Origin: Carnegiea gigantea
Lineage: Eukaryota; Streptophyta; Magnoliopsida; Caryophyllales; Cactaceae
Direction: 5' to 3'
Assembly (NCBI GenBank): GCA_029747015.1
Contig: JAKOGI010000428.1
Coordinates: forward strand, 439,501-503,500
Length of the DNA stretch: 64,000 bases
Shown piece after piece: positions 1 through 12,493 of the stretch (the stretch's first letter is position 1; each line of letters opens with the position of its first letter). The position numbers and the translations under genes were made by a program. The notes under the pieces were generated by a model, which was not told where the DNA came from, did no database searches, and saw nothing but the letters and a program-made list of their open reading frames with translations.

Positions 1-43
1 TTTTTTTAAACTTCAGGGTGGGGGGAATCTAAATATAGGTTAC

Positions 44-3000
44 CTTGGGTAAACTTGTCACCTATACTTAATATACTGTCATCTATCAATAATCGCAGCA
101 ACCGGTCTGCTCTTGAGTGAAATTTGGATGATGGTCCCCTCATAATGTGCCATAGTAGTGCACCAACTCCAGATTTTCGCGACTGAGATGGTTTTCTTAC
201 GGCTTCAGATAAAACCTTTCTTATACCTGCTAAATAACCACCACAACTTCAAACATGACAAAGCATGCACCAAAATTCTAAATGATTTCTAAAACAAAAT
301 ACGTTTATTTTTCAATCTAAGACAAATTCATATACAAAATGGACAGATTTCACAAACTAGGCACGGTTCACACGAGAGCCATGCAGAACACTGGTCAGAA
401 ACATCCAACTTCCTATTTTTGAAAGTTATTTATTTAAAAAAACCAACTGATAGGCCAGAAGCACACGCGTCTGGGCCTGGTCACTGATCCAGTCCAGGCT
501 GAGGTATGCTGCCATAATGAGCAGATTTAACATGCTTGTAACGTCACCCGGTTTCACCACTTTTTTTCTTTTGTTTTTTGGGGAGTGCCAGGCCAACCTG
601 GATTTGAACGAGGCCATTCCAACTAAACTCACCCACTTGGCACCCACATGTCACTCTAGTTTATTTAAATCAAATTAGTAACCATATTCTCCCAGGTCAT
701 CAAAAGCCTGTCCATCATATCATAATGGTATTTGCATGAAGTTTAAACTAGCAGGCCTTTTGCCAGCAAGCAGAGGACAAAAAAGAAGGTCTGCAGCAAT
801 GAACCACATCAGAAGTGCTGCCAGAGATGCAAGGAGAAGTGAAAGTTATCAGACAGGCGGACAGGCAGTAAGTAAAGTAGTCCACATTCAATTGGACACA
901 GCCAACTTCTCATTTTTGGTTTCCTTGTTCTGAAAGGGCACAATCTTTTCTTCCAACTAATGAAAGATCATCCTACTTTTTCATAGAAAGCCAAAGGATA
1001 CACATAGACAAACACGTGTAACAGAAACAGTACATAGAATCAAAACAACCAGAAGTACACGATAAAACTACCAACAAATCATGCCCTATATTTTCTTTTC
1101 CGAGAAAAATTCCTCGAATAGGCCCAGTGGACCTCCATCCACCGGGAAACCAAAAAACACCTCCTGAACTATATACAACTCAAAGCATGCCATGCTCCAG
1201 AGAGGACAACTCATTCTTCCCTAATCAAAAAACAACACAGTCACTAGAAACACATTGCCCATAACACGCACCAAGTATAATAACTCTACCTGATCTCTAA
1301 ATCGTCTCCGGATCCACTACATATCACAAGTTTTAATACAAGCTCTTCCATTCTTTTGGGGACGTTTGACATCCAGAGACTGATTGAGACGAAATGTCAC
1401 ACATATAGAACTATTATCGGACCAAATCTTGCATAATAATTTGATCAGATCATCGAATAATTCAGATGCCGCTGATCATTCCAACTCTAATGTTTTGGCT
1501 ACCAAAGTCTGGTAATAAAAATAATTCACAGTGGCTAACAGTAATCAACCCAACGTCTTTGCTCGGTTATACTCAGATTTTTAAAAAAAATACCAAACAT
1601 TTCAGAGTTATTATGCTAGAATGCTAGATAGTTGAGATCAAACAAGCACCACTGTACCACAGTAAAACCATAACATCAACATAATTCAGCTCATCGTCTC
1701 CAGAAGTTAACTAAAGTAAAATTGGACACAGCCTGAGCCTTCGATTATGCGACAGTGCTCTTCTACTCAGACTCTGGATGGAATGACATTGACAGTCTCA
1801 TGCTTCGCAAGAAACAAGTAACAGAGTGCATCATTAAATGGAAAAATCTGATTCAGTCTACTATAAATTTGTTAATTAAGTTGAAACTCTCCCGAATATG
1901 CCTCTTCTAACTCTGTTGTAAATGGTTTATCAATCATACCAAAAGACAGTACAGCTCATTCAGAACTTGAATTTAATAAACAGGAAAAGAAAAAATTGTT
2001 GAACACATCACACACATAGTATACAAACACAGAAGATGAACACATCCCATATACCATAAAAACACAGAAGATGGAAGAAAGGAACTGATAACATGTGAAT
2101 AGCATATCAAGTAACTAAATGGCCATCACAACTCAGCCAAAGAGGTTGCCTTGCGTATGGGGCTTAAATGCATGTGGTCTTAACCCAGTGCATACAGAGA
2201 TATCCTTCACTGAAAGAGCATGGACTGCCTAATACTTCACGCAACAAATATGAAGCATGGGTAAATGAAGCAAACAGGCTGATTCTAAATACAGAAGGAG
2301 AATGAAGTGACAATTTAATAAATACATCCGCCGAAATGACCAAATAAGTCTTTCAGCTCAAGATTGAACATGATGGAACCCGAAAATTCCCAAACTAGGC
2401 TAGTGACATGAAAAACACTTCATATATCAATACCACAGAACAGAAGAAAATCCAAGATCACCTTTTATAAGTTGTTGAGTAGGCGCATTTCTCAGCAAAA
2501 ATGACAGTGCTTCAGCCATAAACTCTTGGACAAAATCCTTCGGATAATATCGCAATCTCAGTGTGACCCTACATGCAGCAGGAAGCAGTTCAGAAACGAC
2601 AGCAAGCGATAAAGGGAACTAATTATAAGGGCCTGCAGGCCCGGGGGAGGGGGGGCAGTCATCCAGCATATTATATCAAAAGAGGTCAGCAAAATAAGAA
2701 GCAAGTCTATCTCCCTTGCTGACTGAGGCCAAACCCCCAAAGCCATGTCCAAGAAAAATGCCTCTCCGACCCGCCAGAAAAAGAAGAAAAGGGAAGGAAA
2801 AAAATTGGCTTCTTTGTCTCTGCACGGGCACTTGGACCCCTGCCAATTGCCACCCAACCCACGATCAGCACAAAGCCACAACAGAAATTGATATCCCTCT
2901 GAAAGGTATCCAAACTCCAAAGAACAAGAAACAAATGGGAACAAGGGAGAAGACTTGAACTTAATCTAACCTCCAATAAATACATTCCAGGCACTACAAG

Positions 3001-6000
3001 ACCAACTATCAGAGAAATAAGCAGGTGTGGGGATTATATTGCAATAGATTATGGTGATTGAGAAATCAATATTGAAAAGTGGAGTCAGTCTCCAATCGGA
3101 AATTTGCAATTAATTGTATTGATGGGCAGTTTGCAGTGAGCGCCATGGGTACCACTAAGTCTTGCATTTAGTTTTTGTTTTAAAAAATTTTTAAAACAAA
3201 CTTCTACTTCACATGTTTTATCCAATAAATTGTTATCTAGAAGCGACATTTATGAACACTCACACCACCAAACAGAAATTTCACACTAAGAGGTCAGAAG
3301 AAGGGGGTTACAGGGGGCAATCCGATGTGGGTGAAAATTGCCACCCCAAAGAGGTGCAGGGTTGGGGAAGTGGACGGAGATTATTTTTATCCCCGTACCC
3401 TGCAAGATGCTTACTTTTTATTATTTTTCTAACAATGGCTTAAAAAAGCAAAGCCTATATACGTTTTACATGCTCTTAACCACAAAGTCAAGAAAAAGCC
3501 AGCATCAAAGTCAGGAAAAAAGCAGCATCTCTCAATATGCGCTTCAATCGAGCTGTACAATACCGTCACAAAGCAAAGGGCTAAATTCCTGATCTATTTA
3601 GAGTGTATCCCTGAACACATGCTATATTTCAAATTCCATATACCTTGAGCCCTGTCAACTCTATGCTAATGTTTTGCACCTACTGACACTTGTATTCAAA
3701 AAGGTTATTTTGACAGAATAAATTTGCCCAATTAGCTAGGGTACTTGCATTCACACACATTGTCAACAATAGTTTGAATTAGGAAGCAGAAAATTTAAAA
3801 ATGTATACAAAACAATAGGATTTGAAAGAAGAACTCCACTTACTTGAGAACATGAACAACATCTCGGGTCAGATATTTCTGTAAATACATCATTATGTAC
3901 GACCACGAGGTAAAAATCTGCATCACAGTAACAAAGTTGCTCAGAATCAATTCAGACAGCCAAAATAATCGGAATAAACTTCTGACAAGACAAAGTTTCT
4001 ACCTGCTCAATAATTTCAGGTTCCCGGTCAGCACCATTTTTGAGAAGACCCAAATAAGACTCAATGACCCATGGAAGAAAGCTGGCAAAGTTTCACAGAA
4101 AACATGCTAAGAATACAGTCAACATCAGTATTAGATGAAGAAATATCGGGAATAGATTGACAACAAGAGACAGCGGCCCAATGTAGAATCCTTTGAAGCA
4201 TGAGGAAGACATGGTCCTATGCAGCCTTGCCCAGTTGTCCCTCATAGCAAAGAGGCTATTTCTCGAAAATCAGAATAAATTTGAACCAAAAATGAAGCTG
4301 TACAAAGAGATGCCTCCAAAATCCAATCATGTCATATGGAAACATTCAAGCTTATAGAGAACGTTACAATCTCTTTCACAAAGATCAGCTTCACGCTCGA
4401 ACAAGTGAATTCTTCATTCAAGAACAGAAAGTACGCAACATCAACTTCAGCACCACCAGAAAATAAAAGCCCAATACCATGAGTTGACAGAAACAAATTG
4501 TACGCATCTACAAGAAAGAGTGATATCCAACCCCTAACCTCCCCCCCCCGGGGCAAACAAAGGGGAAAACAGAGGAAGAAACCCAGCGCAGGTCTATCAT
4601 CCATAAGATGCAACAAGCCACATGCGCAAAAAGAACAAACTTCTAACCACAAATAAAAATGCTGCGTTAGCAAGGGCACAGAGAAGATTTAGGATCATTC
4701 ACTAATGCCAGACACACAAAAATATAGCCCAATTTCCAACAGCAGGAACCAGTCGAGCTAAATACAAGAAAACAACTAAACTGGAAAGGTACAATCAAGT
4801 CCTAATTCGCAAAGGGGAGAAAGTGGAACTTAGGGTCAATTCTACAAAAAATCTTAACATATAATCATAAACTTACGGTAAGAACTCTTCCTGTAGATCT
4901 CTAGATAACTCCGAAGTCAACCTGTACAAGTAAATGTTAGTCCATGAATTACAACAGGAAATCAAGAGGCGAGCATTTTACTCCAAAAACAAATAAATAA
5001 ATAAGATTAATTAAATAATTTAACAAAAAACAACAGCATATGCTACAAGCCCATGGAATCTTTTACATGTACAGTCCTAAAGTTTGCTTGTTCTCTTACA
5101 AGTTACAAAGCAAATAATTAAAAATAAATGACTACTAAAGTTTATTAGGACCGAATGTCTACAAGAAAACAATGAGATATAGCAAACGCATAGATTGCTT
5201 AATCCTGTCAAGAATGCACTTCCATCTGGTTACTTCAAACCTGCTGCTTCAACAAAGGACTTAGATGTTCTTACGAAATACAACCCACTAGAAAATATGG
5301 AGAGAAGCACATTACATAATTAGAACAATGTTTGAGCACACATAAAGCAAGACAACTGAAAAGATTAATCCTCAAGTGTTACCATGAGTGCAACTTCGTA
5401 GCGAAGAGTTCAGACTTGCAAAACAAACCTGAGAATGGGTTCCAAGGAAAGACGTGCTTTCACTTGTAACCTAGAGAGCAGCCTCGATACTATCATATCC
5501 TTGTGTAACAGTACCAAAGGCAACGTTTGTACCAGCGGCAATATTTCCTCATGGAATGAAATAAAATCCTCGGCAGTATTTAACTCCTGAAAGTTACACA
5601 CAAATAAGAGAAGTCCACTACAGATTCAGAAAACAGTGCCGGGGACAAATAAGTCATTGACTGCATCCCGGTGCTACTAATTCATTTTGTGAATACTGTC
5701 ACCAATCTTGCAAAAGTTCATGCCGAATCCATTCAAAATACAACCTTAACTTTAATAACAATATCTTTATGTGTGTATCAGGAAGACAAACAGCTCCATA
5801 GCCCCAAAAAAAAATAATAATAATAATACCAAGAAAGCAGTAAAAATAAATAGACAAAGCATATGACAGTGTTTTTAAGATGTTCTTCAAAAATGACAAC
5901 GTAACACATTTTTTAACCACCTTCTATAAGCTAACATTTGCTATCAACCACTTCTTGTCCAATTTGACCCTTTTCCTTTTTCTGTTGAAGGGGAGGGGGA

Positions 6001-7410
6001 TTTAGCAAACGCTAAGTGCATTAAATCAATAGACTAACCTTTACAATTGATTTGCATATCCTACAAATGACTAGGAGATCCCTTTGCTAACCGCAATATG
6101 TACCAATTAACTCATTAACTATGATTGAATAGGCAAATATACCCTACAAGTCTATGATGTAGAATATGAAGCACACGAGGTAAACATGGATTCAAGAAGA
6201 GGTCGTTCCACAATGAAACGGCCGCATAGGAAAGGTTTCAGAGTTTAAGAGACTGCATTTTCACGCCACAAGGCCTGCGACAGGATCACCACATTATTTA
6301 CAGCAATTTTGGAATACCATCATTAACGCTACCACAACCATAACTGTGTTTTGAATCCCTACTAGAACCAAATCCCTACTAGAACCAACGAAACCAACGC
6401 CAGAAGTCGTTGCCTTGTAAGAAGGTCTGATGTACAAAAGCTTACCTCTTTGCTTTGTTTTAAGTCAACAAAGCTAGAGATCCCACTTATACATTAGCGC
6501 ACCCTAACTTAATCACAGATTCGCTAGTTTGAACCCCTCTTCCTTGTGTGGATTTTCCTCCCAATCCCACTAGGGAGTCCCATGATGACTAGACTTATCC
6601 TCATAATTTAATTCAACAAAAGCTTGCTATTGTCGGACCCGACAACAAAGCATGTTGATAAGTAACCTACTCCACAAAAAGCAATGAGGACTCTTTACTG
6701 ACACAATTAGTTTTATTTGCTGTCATGGATGCAAAATGTGGTTGATCTGCGATGAAACGTCCGCATCGGAAAGGTTTTTGAGTTGGCCGAACCGTATTTC
6801 GTTGCGTTATGGAATGCAATTTTCGCATTAAAGCGATTTTTTCATACCGCGACTGAAACTACAATCGCAACCGAAACCACATTTTGAATCCTTATTTGCT
6901 GCATAAATCAAAGCTAAAAAGTATGCACTACTGGCATGTTTCGACTCCAATTAAACTTTGCACATGTACAATGATATTAAAAAAACAACCACCACTTTCA
7001 CAGTTCACACCACATAGTTCACTATTCTTTGATGAGTAAATTCTAAACTTTAAATTTCATCTTCTTTCATGAGTAAAATTCTAAACTTTATTCTTCAAGA
7101 TAATATATACATTGTTTTTCTTTAACCAAGAGTAATTACCACAATAAATACAAAGCATCAGCACCTGATATACAGAGCCAAAAGCATCACCACTACGCCA
7201 CATTTACATATAACAAATGCCTTTGCCAGCCATAAAACTATAGAAGACCAATTTAGCTTAAAGTTTATGTTACGTTAGTACAACCATACAAACACACCAA
7301 AATTCTCGCAAACACCAGCAAGTTCCAAATGAGTACGCCCTAAAATCCTGACCAAAAAAAGTAGCCCTTAGTACACATCAATCTCCAAAGAAGGTTAGTT
7401 ATTGATCACT

Positions 7411-7454
<44 letters not shown>

Positions 7455-8153
7455 CTTGGAAAAAGAAGAAAAATAATCCTTAAAATGACTTGAGCGTTAA
7501 GACATGATTCGATCCAGATACATTCAACTAACATATGGTTTTAACACTTCGTTTCATCTCTATTCAAACACACATTGAAACCTTAGGCCACCATCTTCAT
7601 CCTCGCTAAGCCTACTACCATGTCATACATGCTTCCTAGTTTCCATATCCACCATTATGTCAGATATTATATACACAATCTTCCCGTCACAAGATTCTTA
7701 TTCAAGATTCTCGTATCAATGGTAATGACTAGAGAGGAAAATAGGCATAAGTGAGTGATAAACACTCATAACAACAATAACAAGAAGACAACAATGCCAA
7801 GTTCATTAACATACCCGCCAATGAATGAGGCAATCCAAGAAAAAAGAAGACATAGATGAGGGTTCAGATTTAATGGTGTCGAGGCTACGATATACATCAA
7901 TGTCTAACTCTTCAATTCTTTGTGCAAATGATTTGAACTGCATATCAACAACAATTCAATGTCAAAACAAAGGGGGGCAATTTAAACCAAGAACAGAAAG
8001 GTCGAACCAGTACTCAAAATAATGGTAAAGAAGGGATTTTTTGCGTAGTAGCAAGAGTTTAGGGCGAGGAGAACTGACCACAAAGCGCCGGTTTCGACGT
8101 CCCGGAGTTGTGTTCAGAGACTTGACCGATTGAGCTTCCTTCGCGGTGGCCAT
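44..8153 (-). CDS. UTP20: UTP20-like small-subunit processome component, 5' part (exons 1-8; continues past left edge)
   Basis: The UTP20/DRIM family is a large HEAT-repeat protein (about 2,600 residues) of the nucleolar U3 snoRNP needed for 18S rRNA processing. I read eight coding exons on the minus strand: 8079-8153, 7815-7937, 5429-5586, 4877-4921, 4003-4081, 3844-3917, 2462-2568 and 44-226. All junctions are GT-AG and the phases match through about 281 residues. Recognisable blocks are MATAKEAQSVKSLN at the start, FAQRIEELDIDVYRSLD in exon 2, ELNTAEDFISFHEE and KARLSLEPIL in exon 3, NGADREPEIIEQ in exon 5, SWSYIMMYLQKYL in exon 6, RLRYYPKDFVQEFMAEA in exon 7 and GVGALLWHIMRGPSSKFHSR in exon 8. 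The family match is from memory of plant UTP20. Exons 1 and 2 lie in copy A of the tandem array; exons 3-8 lie outside it. A transposon block starts 171 bp upstream of the ATG. Confidence 0.93.
227..2461 (-). other. UTP20 intron 7, 2.2 kb
   Basis: This stretch lies between UTP20 exons 7 and 8 and is the longest intron of the visible gene outside the array. It is AT-rich, and I see no conserved coding block, terminal inverted repeat or long tandem repeat in it. Short open frames here are not supported by splice-compatible homology. Confidence 0.7.
6188..6358. mobile_element. Mutator-like MITE, copy M0 (complete), cut by the array breakpoint
   Basis: A 171 bp element with inverted ends: GGATTCAAGAAGAGG at the left and a GTTTTGAATCC-type end at the right. 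It belongs to the same family as the M1 and M2 elements inside the repeat units. It lies in UTP20 intron 2. The tandem array begins inside it at 6323, so array copies B-D start with only its right-hand end (after 15451, 20645 and 25205). No clear target duplication is visible for this copy. Confidence 0.6.
6727..6891. mobile_element. Mutator-like MITE M1 in unit A
   Basis: A 165 bp fold-back element with ends GGATGCAAAATGTGGTT and AACC..ATTTTGAATCC. It is flanked by near-identical direct repeats TTTGCTGTCAT (6716-6726) and TTTGCTGCAT (6895-6904). A target duplication of about 9-10 bp fits the Mutator superfamily. Orthologous copies sit at the same place in units B and D and truncated in C, so the insertion predates the array. 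Confidence 0.65.
7414..7452. repeat. (CT)n microsatellite, unit A
   Basis: A perfect CT run. In units B and D the matching tract is followed by a CA run and then about 570 bp that are absent in A. The deletion in A therefore has one end at the microsatellite. Confidence 0.95.
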
Positions 8154-10518
8154 GGTTGCGTGTACCTGAGAGAAGAAAGTAAGGAGTAATTGTTGTCAAT
8201 GTGGGAAGCGACAACTACACAGAAAGTTCAGGTCGAGAGAGAGAAAGAGTAGCAGAGAAGGAAGGGGACACGCCGCAGCGATGGAGGCAGAAAAGGGTAA
8301 GAGCTACTTTGATGCTTGCCTGACACAAGGTTGAGATAACCAACCCAGTGATCGACTCGGTCGATCGCGTGGGTCGATGGTTCAACCGGTCGGACCGTTT
8401 GAACCGGAGTTGGATCGGTTTACCGTCAAACCGGGTTAGACTGGCACAACCCGGTGAACCTGAAAATTTTTTTATATATATTTGCTATATTTTTTTTTTC
8501 AAATTTTACTACATAGCCGTTATTTGACATTTTATCGGCATAGCCGATAAATATTTAAGCTCAACAAATTCATAACTAAGCATAGTTATTAAAAACTGAT
8601 GATTTTAAATCATAAAACATGTCAATTTAGAAGGAGGTAAGACATTTAAAATGTCTTGTTGCAAGATATATATCATTGCTCTTATTGTTATTATTATTAC
8701 TACTACCACTACTACTGCAATACTCTCCCACCTGTCTCCGTTTGTATGGTCAATTTCAACTGGGAAAAAAAAAAGCACAAACTGGTCTCAGAAACTAATG
8801 AAAACAATTGATAATTGGCCACATATGTTTAATGAAGTGGACGGCAAAATGCTAGGTGGGTTAATTAATTATATAATAGAATAATTTGTTGGAAAAAAAA
8901 TCAAATCATGAGAAAATAATTAGCAAAGGGAAAAGAAAAAGTGATAGGAAGAGGGTCCATTGCCAAATAATATGTAATTGTGCCACCACCATTTTCATTT
9001 ATATATTTGATCGATGGATCACCACCATATCATATCCCCTAAATTATTGGTTTCGGTTGTCTTCATGTGCTCATTATGACATGGTTTGTTGTTGCCAAGG
9101 AATTAGCATGTTCCTCCATAAACAATTAACCAAATTTCCCACATTTTTCCAACTCAAATGTACTCAAAAGCAACCTTAGTTTTCAAGTTGACTTACACTT
9201 TGTACCTTATCATCCATATTTTTTTAAAAAAAGAAGTACGTACGAGTAAACATTAGACAACCCTATAATTTATGATTGATGGTATTCGTACACGTTGATA
9301 GTGCGTACTATCAATATAGGCTACTTTGAGTGGCCTAATTAATACTTGTTTTCTTTAAGTAAACTTTAGAATCTGAGTCTTGTGATAAAGATAATATACT
9401 TTAAGGAACTCTTTTCTACTAATACAGGTTGACTCAAATGGTTTGACACTTGCTTCTCTTAACTAATGTCTCGAATTCAAATCTTGTGAATGAAGAAAAT
9501 CTATTATGAAGAGCTCTACGCCTTCTTGGACCGACAGTAACTCGACTTCAGTATAATGGAGGATCTAAGACCCCCCCAAAAAGAGAACTCTTTTCTTTAT
9601 TAGCCAACAATTAGCTGGAGTCCAATTGTCAAAGGATCAAAGATAAAAACAAAATTATACATATAAACAAAATTGAGCCAATCAAATGAAATTATAACAT
9701 ATGCAAGTTATATTAATTGATGAGCTAGGTTATATGAAAGTTTAATCCTTAAATTAGAGAAATTCCAAATTTTAATATTTATGTCTGTGGTTGAAGTTGA
9801 AATAAATTGGTAGTTCGTACTTATGTTAGGTTCTATATATATAGGATTGATTTGTCCTCTGCTCCTTTTAATTACTTTACGCTTTGTAATTGCATGTCCT
9901 TGTGATTTCTTTTAACCTAAAAGACAAAGAAAATAATGATTAATTAGTAAGTCAATAAAAACAGGCGTTTATGTCTGAATTATGGCCTGAAAAAACAAAA
10001 CATATTCGAAAAGTAATTGATGAGGTTGTTTGCATTGTAGATGGCAATCTAACTTTAATTAGGTTTGGGTCTTTGCCTAGTGATGCTATATATCATCCTA
10101 TTTTGCGCCTTTTTCTGTGACGTCTATATATCACCAAAATTTTCAACCTTTCAATTAATATTTTTGCATTATTTCTGGGTTTTCGCATGTATTCAAACGT
10201 TAAGAATATTGCCCTAGAATTCCATTCAATGAACCTGTAATTAATCAAAGGCTATTTTAGCTAATTATGCACATACATTGGATCAGAATTGTGAATGAAG
10301 AAATTCAACTACTTAATTTATGCATAATAGTTCCATGTTAGTCACAGGACTCAAATTTCATGATTGCTATTTAATATGAAATTCTTCATCTCTTATACGT
10401 ATGACCCTTGTTCGTTTTGCACAAAGGTGATACAAAATTGACAAAGTTTGAATTTTGATCCATGGTCAATTAACTTCTATAAATTCTTAATCTCTCTCAA
10501 CCCCATATCGATCACCGG

Positions 10519-12493
10519 TAGGGCTGTCAAATAGGTCAGGTCGGGTCGAGTTCGTGTTCGGGTTGAAATTAAACGAGTTGGAGAGCCCCAACCTGAACTG
10601 ACCTGTTTAATAAAAAGGTTGAATAATTCAACCTGAAACCTGATTAATTATTAAACGGGTCAACCTGATTCTGACCCAATTACCCGTTTAACTTAAGCAG
10701 GTCAGAATCAAGTACCCTTTAACTGTTTACCCGTTTAACCCAATTAATTTCTAAGCAACTCATACTTAATTAATGTCAACTTCAACTTCTAACTTGCCGA
10801 GAATACCCATAGCTCAAACAAGAATTAGAGTCTCAAGAAGCGAAAATAGAAGAGGTAAGTGGATTGGGGCGAGTAACATTGCTAACTGGGTAAAAGCTTG
10901 AAAATCAAAGTAAAAATCCATGGCAAAACCAGATCATACCGTGTAACCGTGGTTGTTAACTCTTGGTGTTGAGACAATTCTCGACTTGGACAGTTGGACC
11001 ACGCGGTCACCAATTCAAAGATCTGGGTAGAGACAGAGAGTTTGAGAATTTAAGAGTGTGAGTGAGAGACTGAGAGTTTGAGAGAGACCTGAGAGGTGAG
11101 GAACGTAAGGTCTGCCGTCTGCGACTGCTGTGGAGCGAGGGAGCGAGCTGCCGGTATCGTCTTTCGTCGAACGGTCGAAGGGTGAAGCTGAGGGCCTGTG
11201 ACTCTGCGAGAGTTCTAGAGAGAGGGAAAGACTCAAAGACACTGAGTTCAGATTTCAGAGAGAGAGAGACCTGAGTAGAGACTCGAGAGGCTGAGGGCCT
11301 GAGGCGTGAGGAGGGAGTGAGGGACTGCGTGCTGCTAGGTTTACACCCTATTTGGCAACGACTTGAGGAGCTTTTTGATTAAAAAGATTTTATTTGATTA
11401 AAATTAACTTTTTAATCAAGTAAAAAAAATAATTTGGGTATTTGATGAAAGAGCTTTTTAAAAGAGTTTTTTGGATCTAAAAAGCTAATTTTATGAGTTT
11501 TTTGGAAGAATTTTTTGAATAATTAGCTTATTGTTTCACAACTTTATCAGAAATAGCTAATTTTACCAAACAGCTAATACAAACAGCTAACTCAAATAGC
11601 TAACAGCTAACAGCTAATACAAACAGCTGACAGTTGTTTGCCAAACAGGGTCTTAGAACTTTGAATTGTCAAATGTTTATTTTACAAACAGCTTAGTGTT
11701 TTTTGGCTCCTCAAAAATCAAAACGAAAAAATTCAGTTACACTTTCCAAAAATTTCAGTCCAGCAGCCAAATTCGACCAACATATCCAATTTAATTCAGT
11801 CCACTTGCCAAAAATTGCATCTAATGGCTGCAATTCAACCAACATATGAATTTTGACCAAAAGAATACTATGGATACCGAGAGAAACAAGAATCACAGAA
11901 ATTACCATGAAATCCGGCGGCCGCTGGATTTCGCGCAGAGAGAGACTGAGTCGAGAGGGAGATTAGACGTCGCCGAGATGGTTTTGAATGGGACACAAGT
12001 CACACAATGAGGCGAGACTGCGAGAGGGTTTCAGACTGAGGGAGACGAGCGAGACTGTGGGAGAGTCTGCATCTTATCGACCAGTCTAGGGCAGCGAGGG
12101 AGACGAGCGAAATTGCGAGACGGCGTGAGGGCGAGACGGCGACGCCGAACATAGGTGACCGGTGGGCGGTGGCCGGTGGAGAGGACAGCGAAGAGCCGAA
12201 GAGCTGGGCGGTGCGGGCTAGCGCTAGTGAAGGAGTGAGGGTCCGGGAGAAGTAGAGAAGAGGACAGAGAAGGCTCTGGTGAAGTGAGGCAAGCACAACC
12301 GGACCACAAAAACAAAAACCCTAACCCCCATTTTAATCGGTCCACGGTCCGGGTCTCGGTCCACCCGGTCCGGACTGAAGATCGAATAGGACAAAAACCA
12401 GGACAGAAGAACGGACCGAAAAACCCCGGTCCGGTCCGGTCCAAGCCGGTGTTCGGTCCAGTCCGGTTTTGGACCATTTAATGAACACCCCTA
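10519..12493. mobile_element. Nested hAT-type termini within the composite insertion
   Basis: The left end reads TAGGGCTGTCAAATAGGTCAG. The right end reads ATGAACACCCCTA, whose complement TAGGGGTGTTCAT is a matching hAT-style terminus. Subterminal regions carry repeated GGTC/CCGGT motifs. Flanking octamers (ATCACCGG and AATTTCAC) do not match, so these may be ends of two different elements. The interior has a GA-rich region (about 11,020-11,330) and short frames without homology. Confidence 0.5.
11345..11656. mobile_element. Small MITE nested inside the hAT-like block
   Basis: About 310 bp with inverted ends ACCCTATTTGGCAA and TTGCCAAACAGGGT and an AT-rich interior containing repeated AACAGCTAA motifs. 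The termini resemble common plant hAT MITEs. No clear 8 bp target duplication is visible. Confidence 0.6.

Noticed and set aside
2558..2994. Short frames on both strands around UTP20 exon 7
   Set aside because: Intron sequence; no conserved blocks outside 2462-2568.
12031..12477. 148-codon minus-strand frame
   Set aside because: Lies in the GC-rich subterminal part of a nested transposon; composition explains it.
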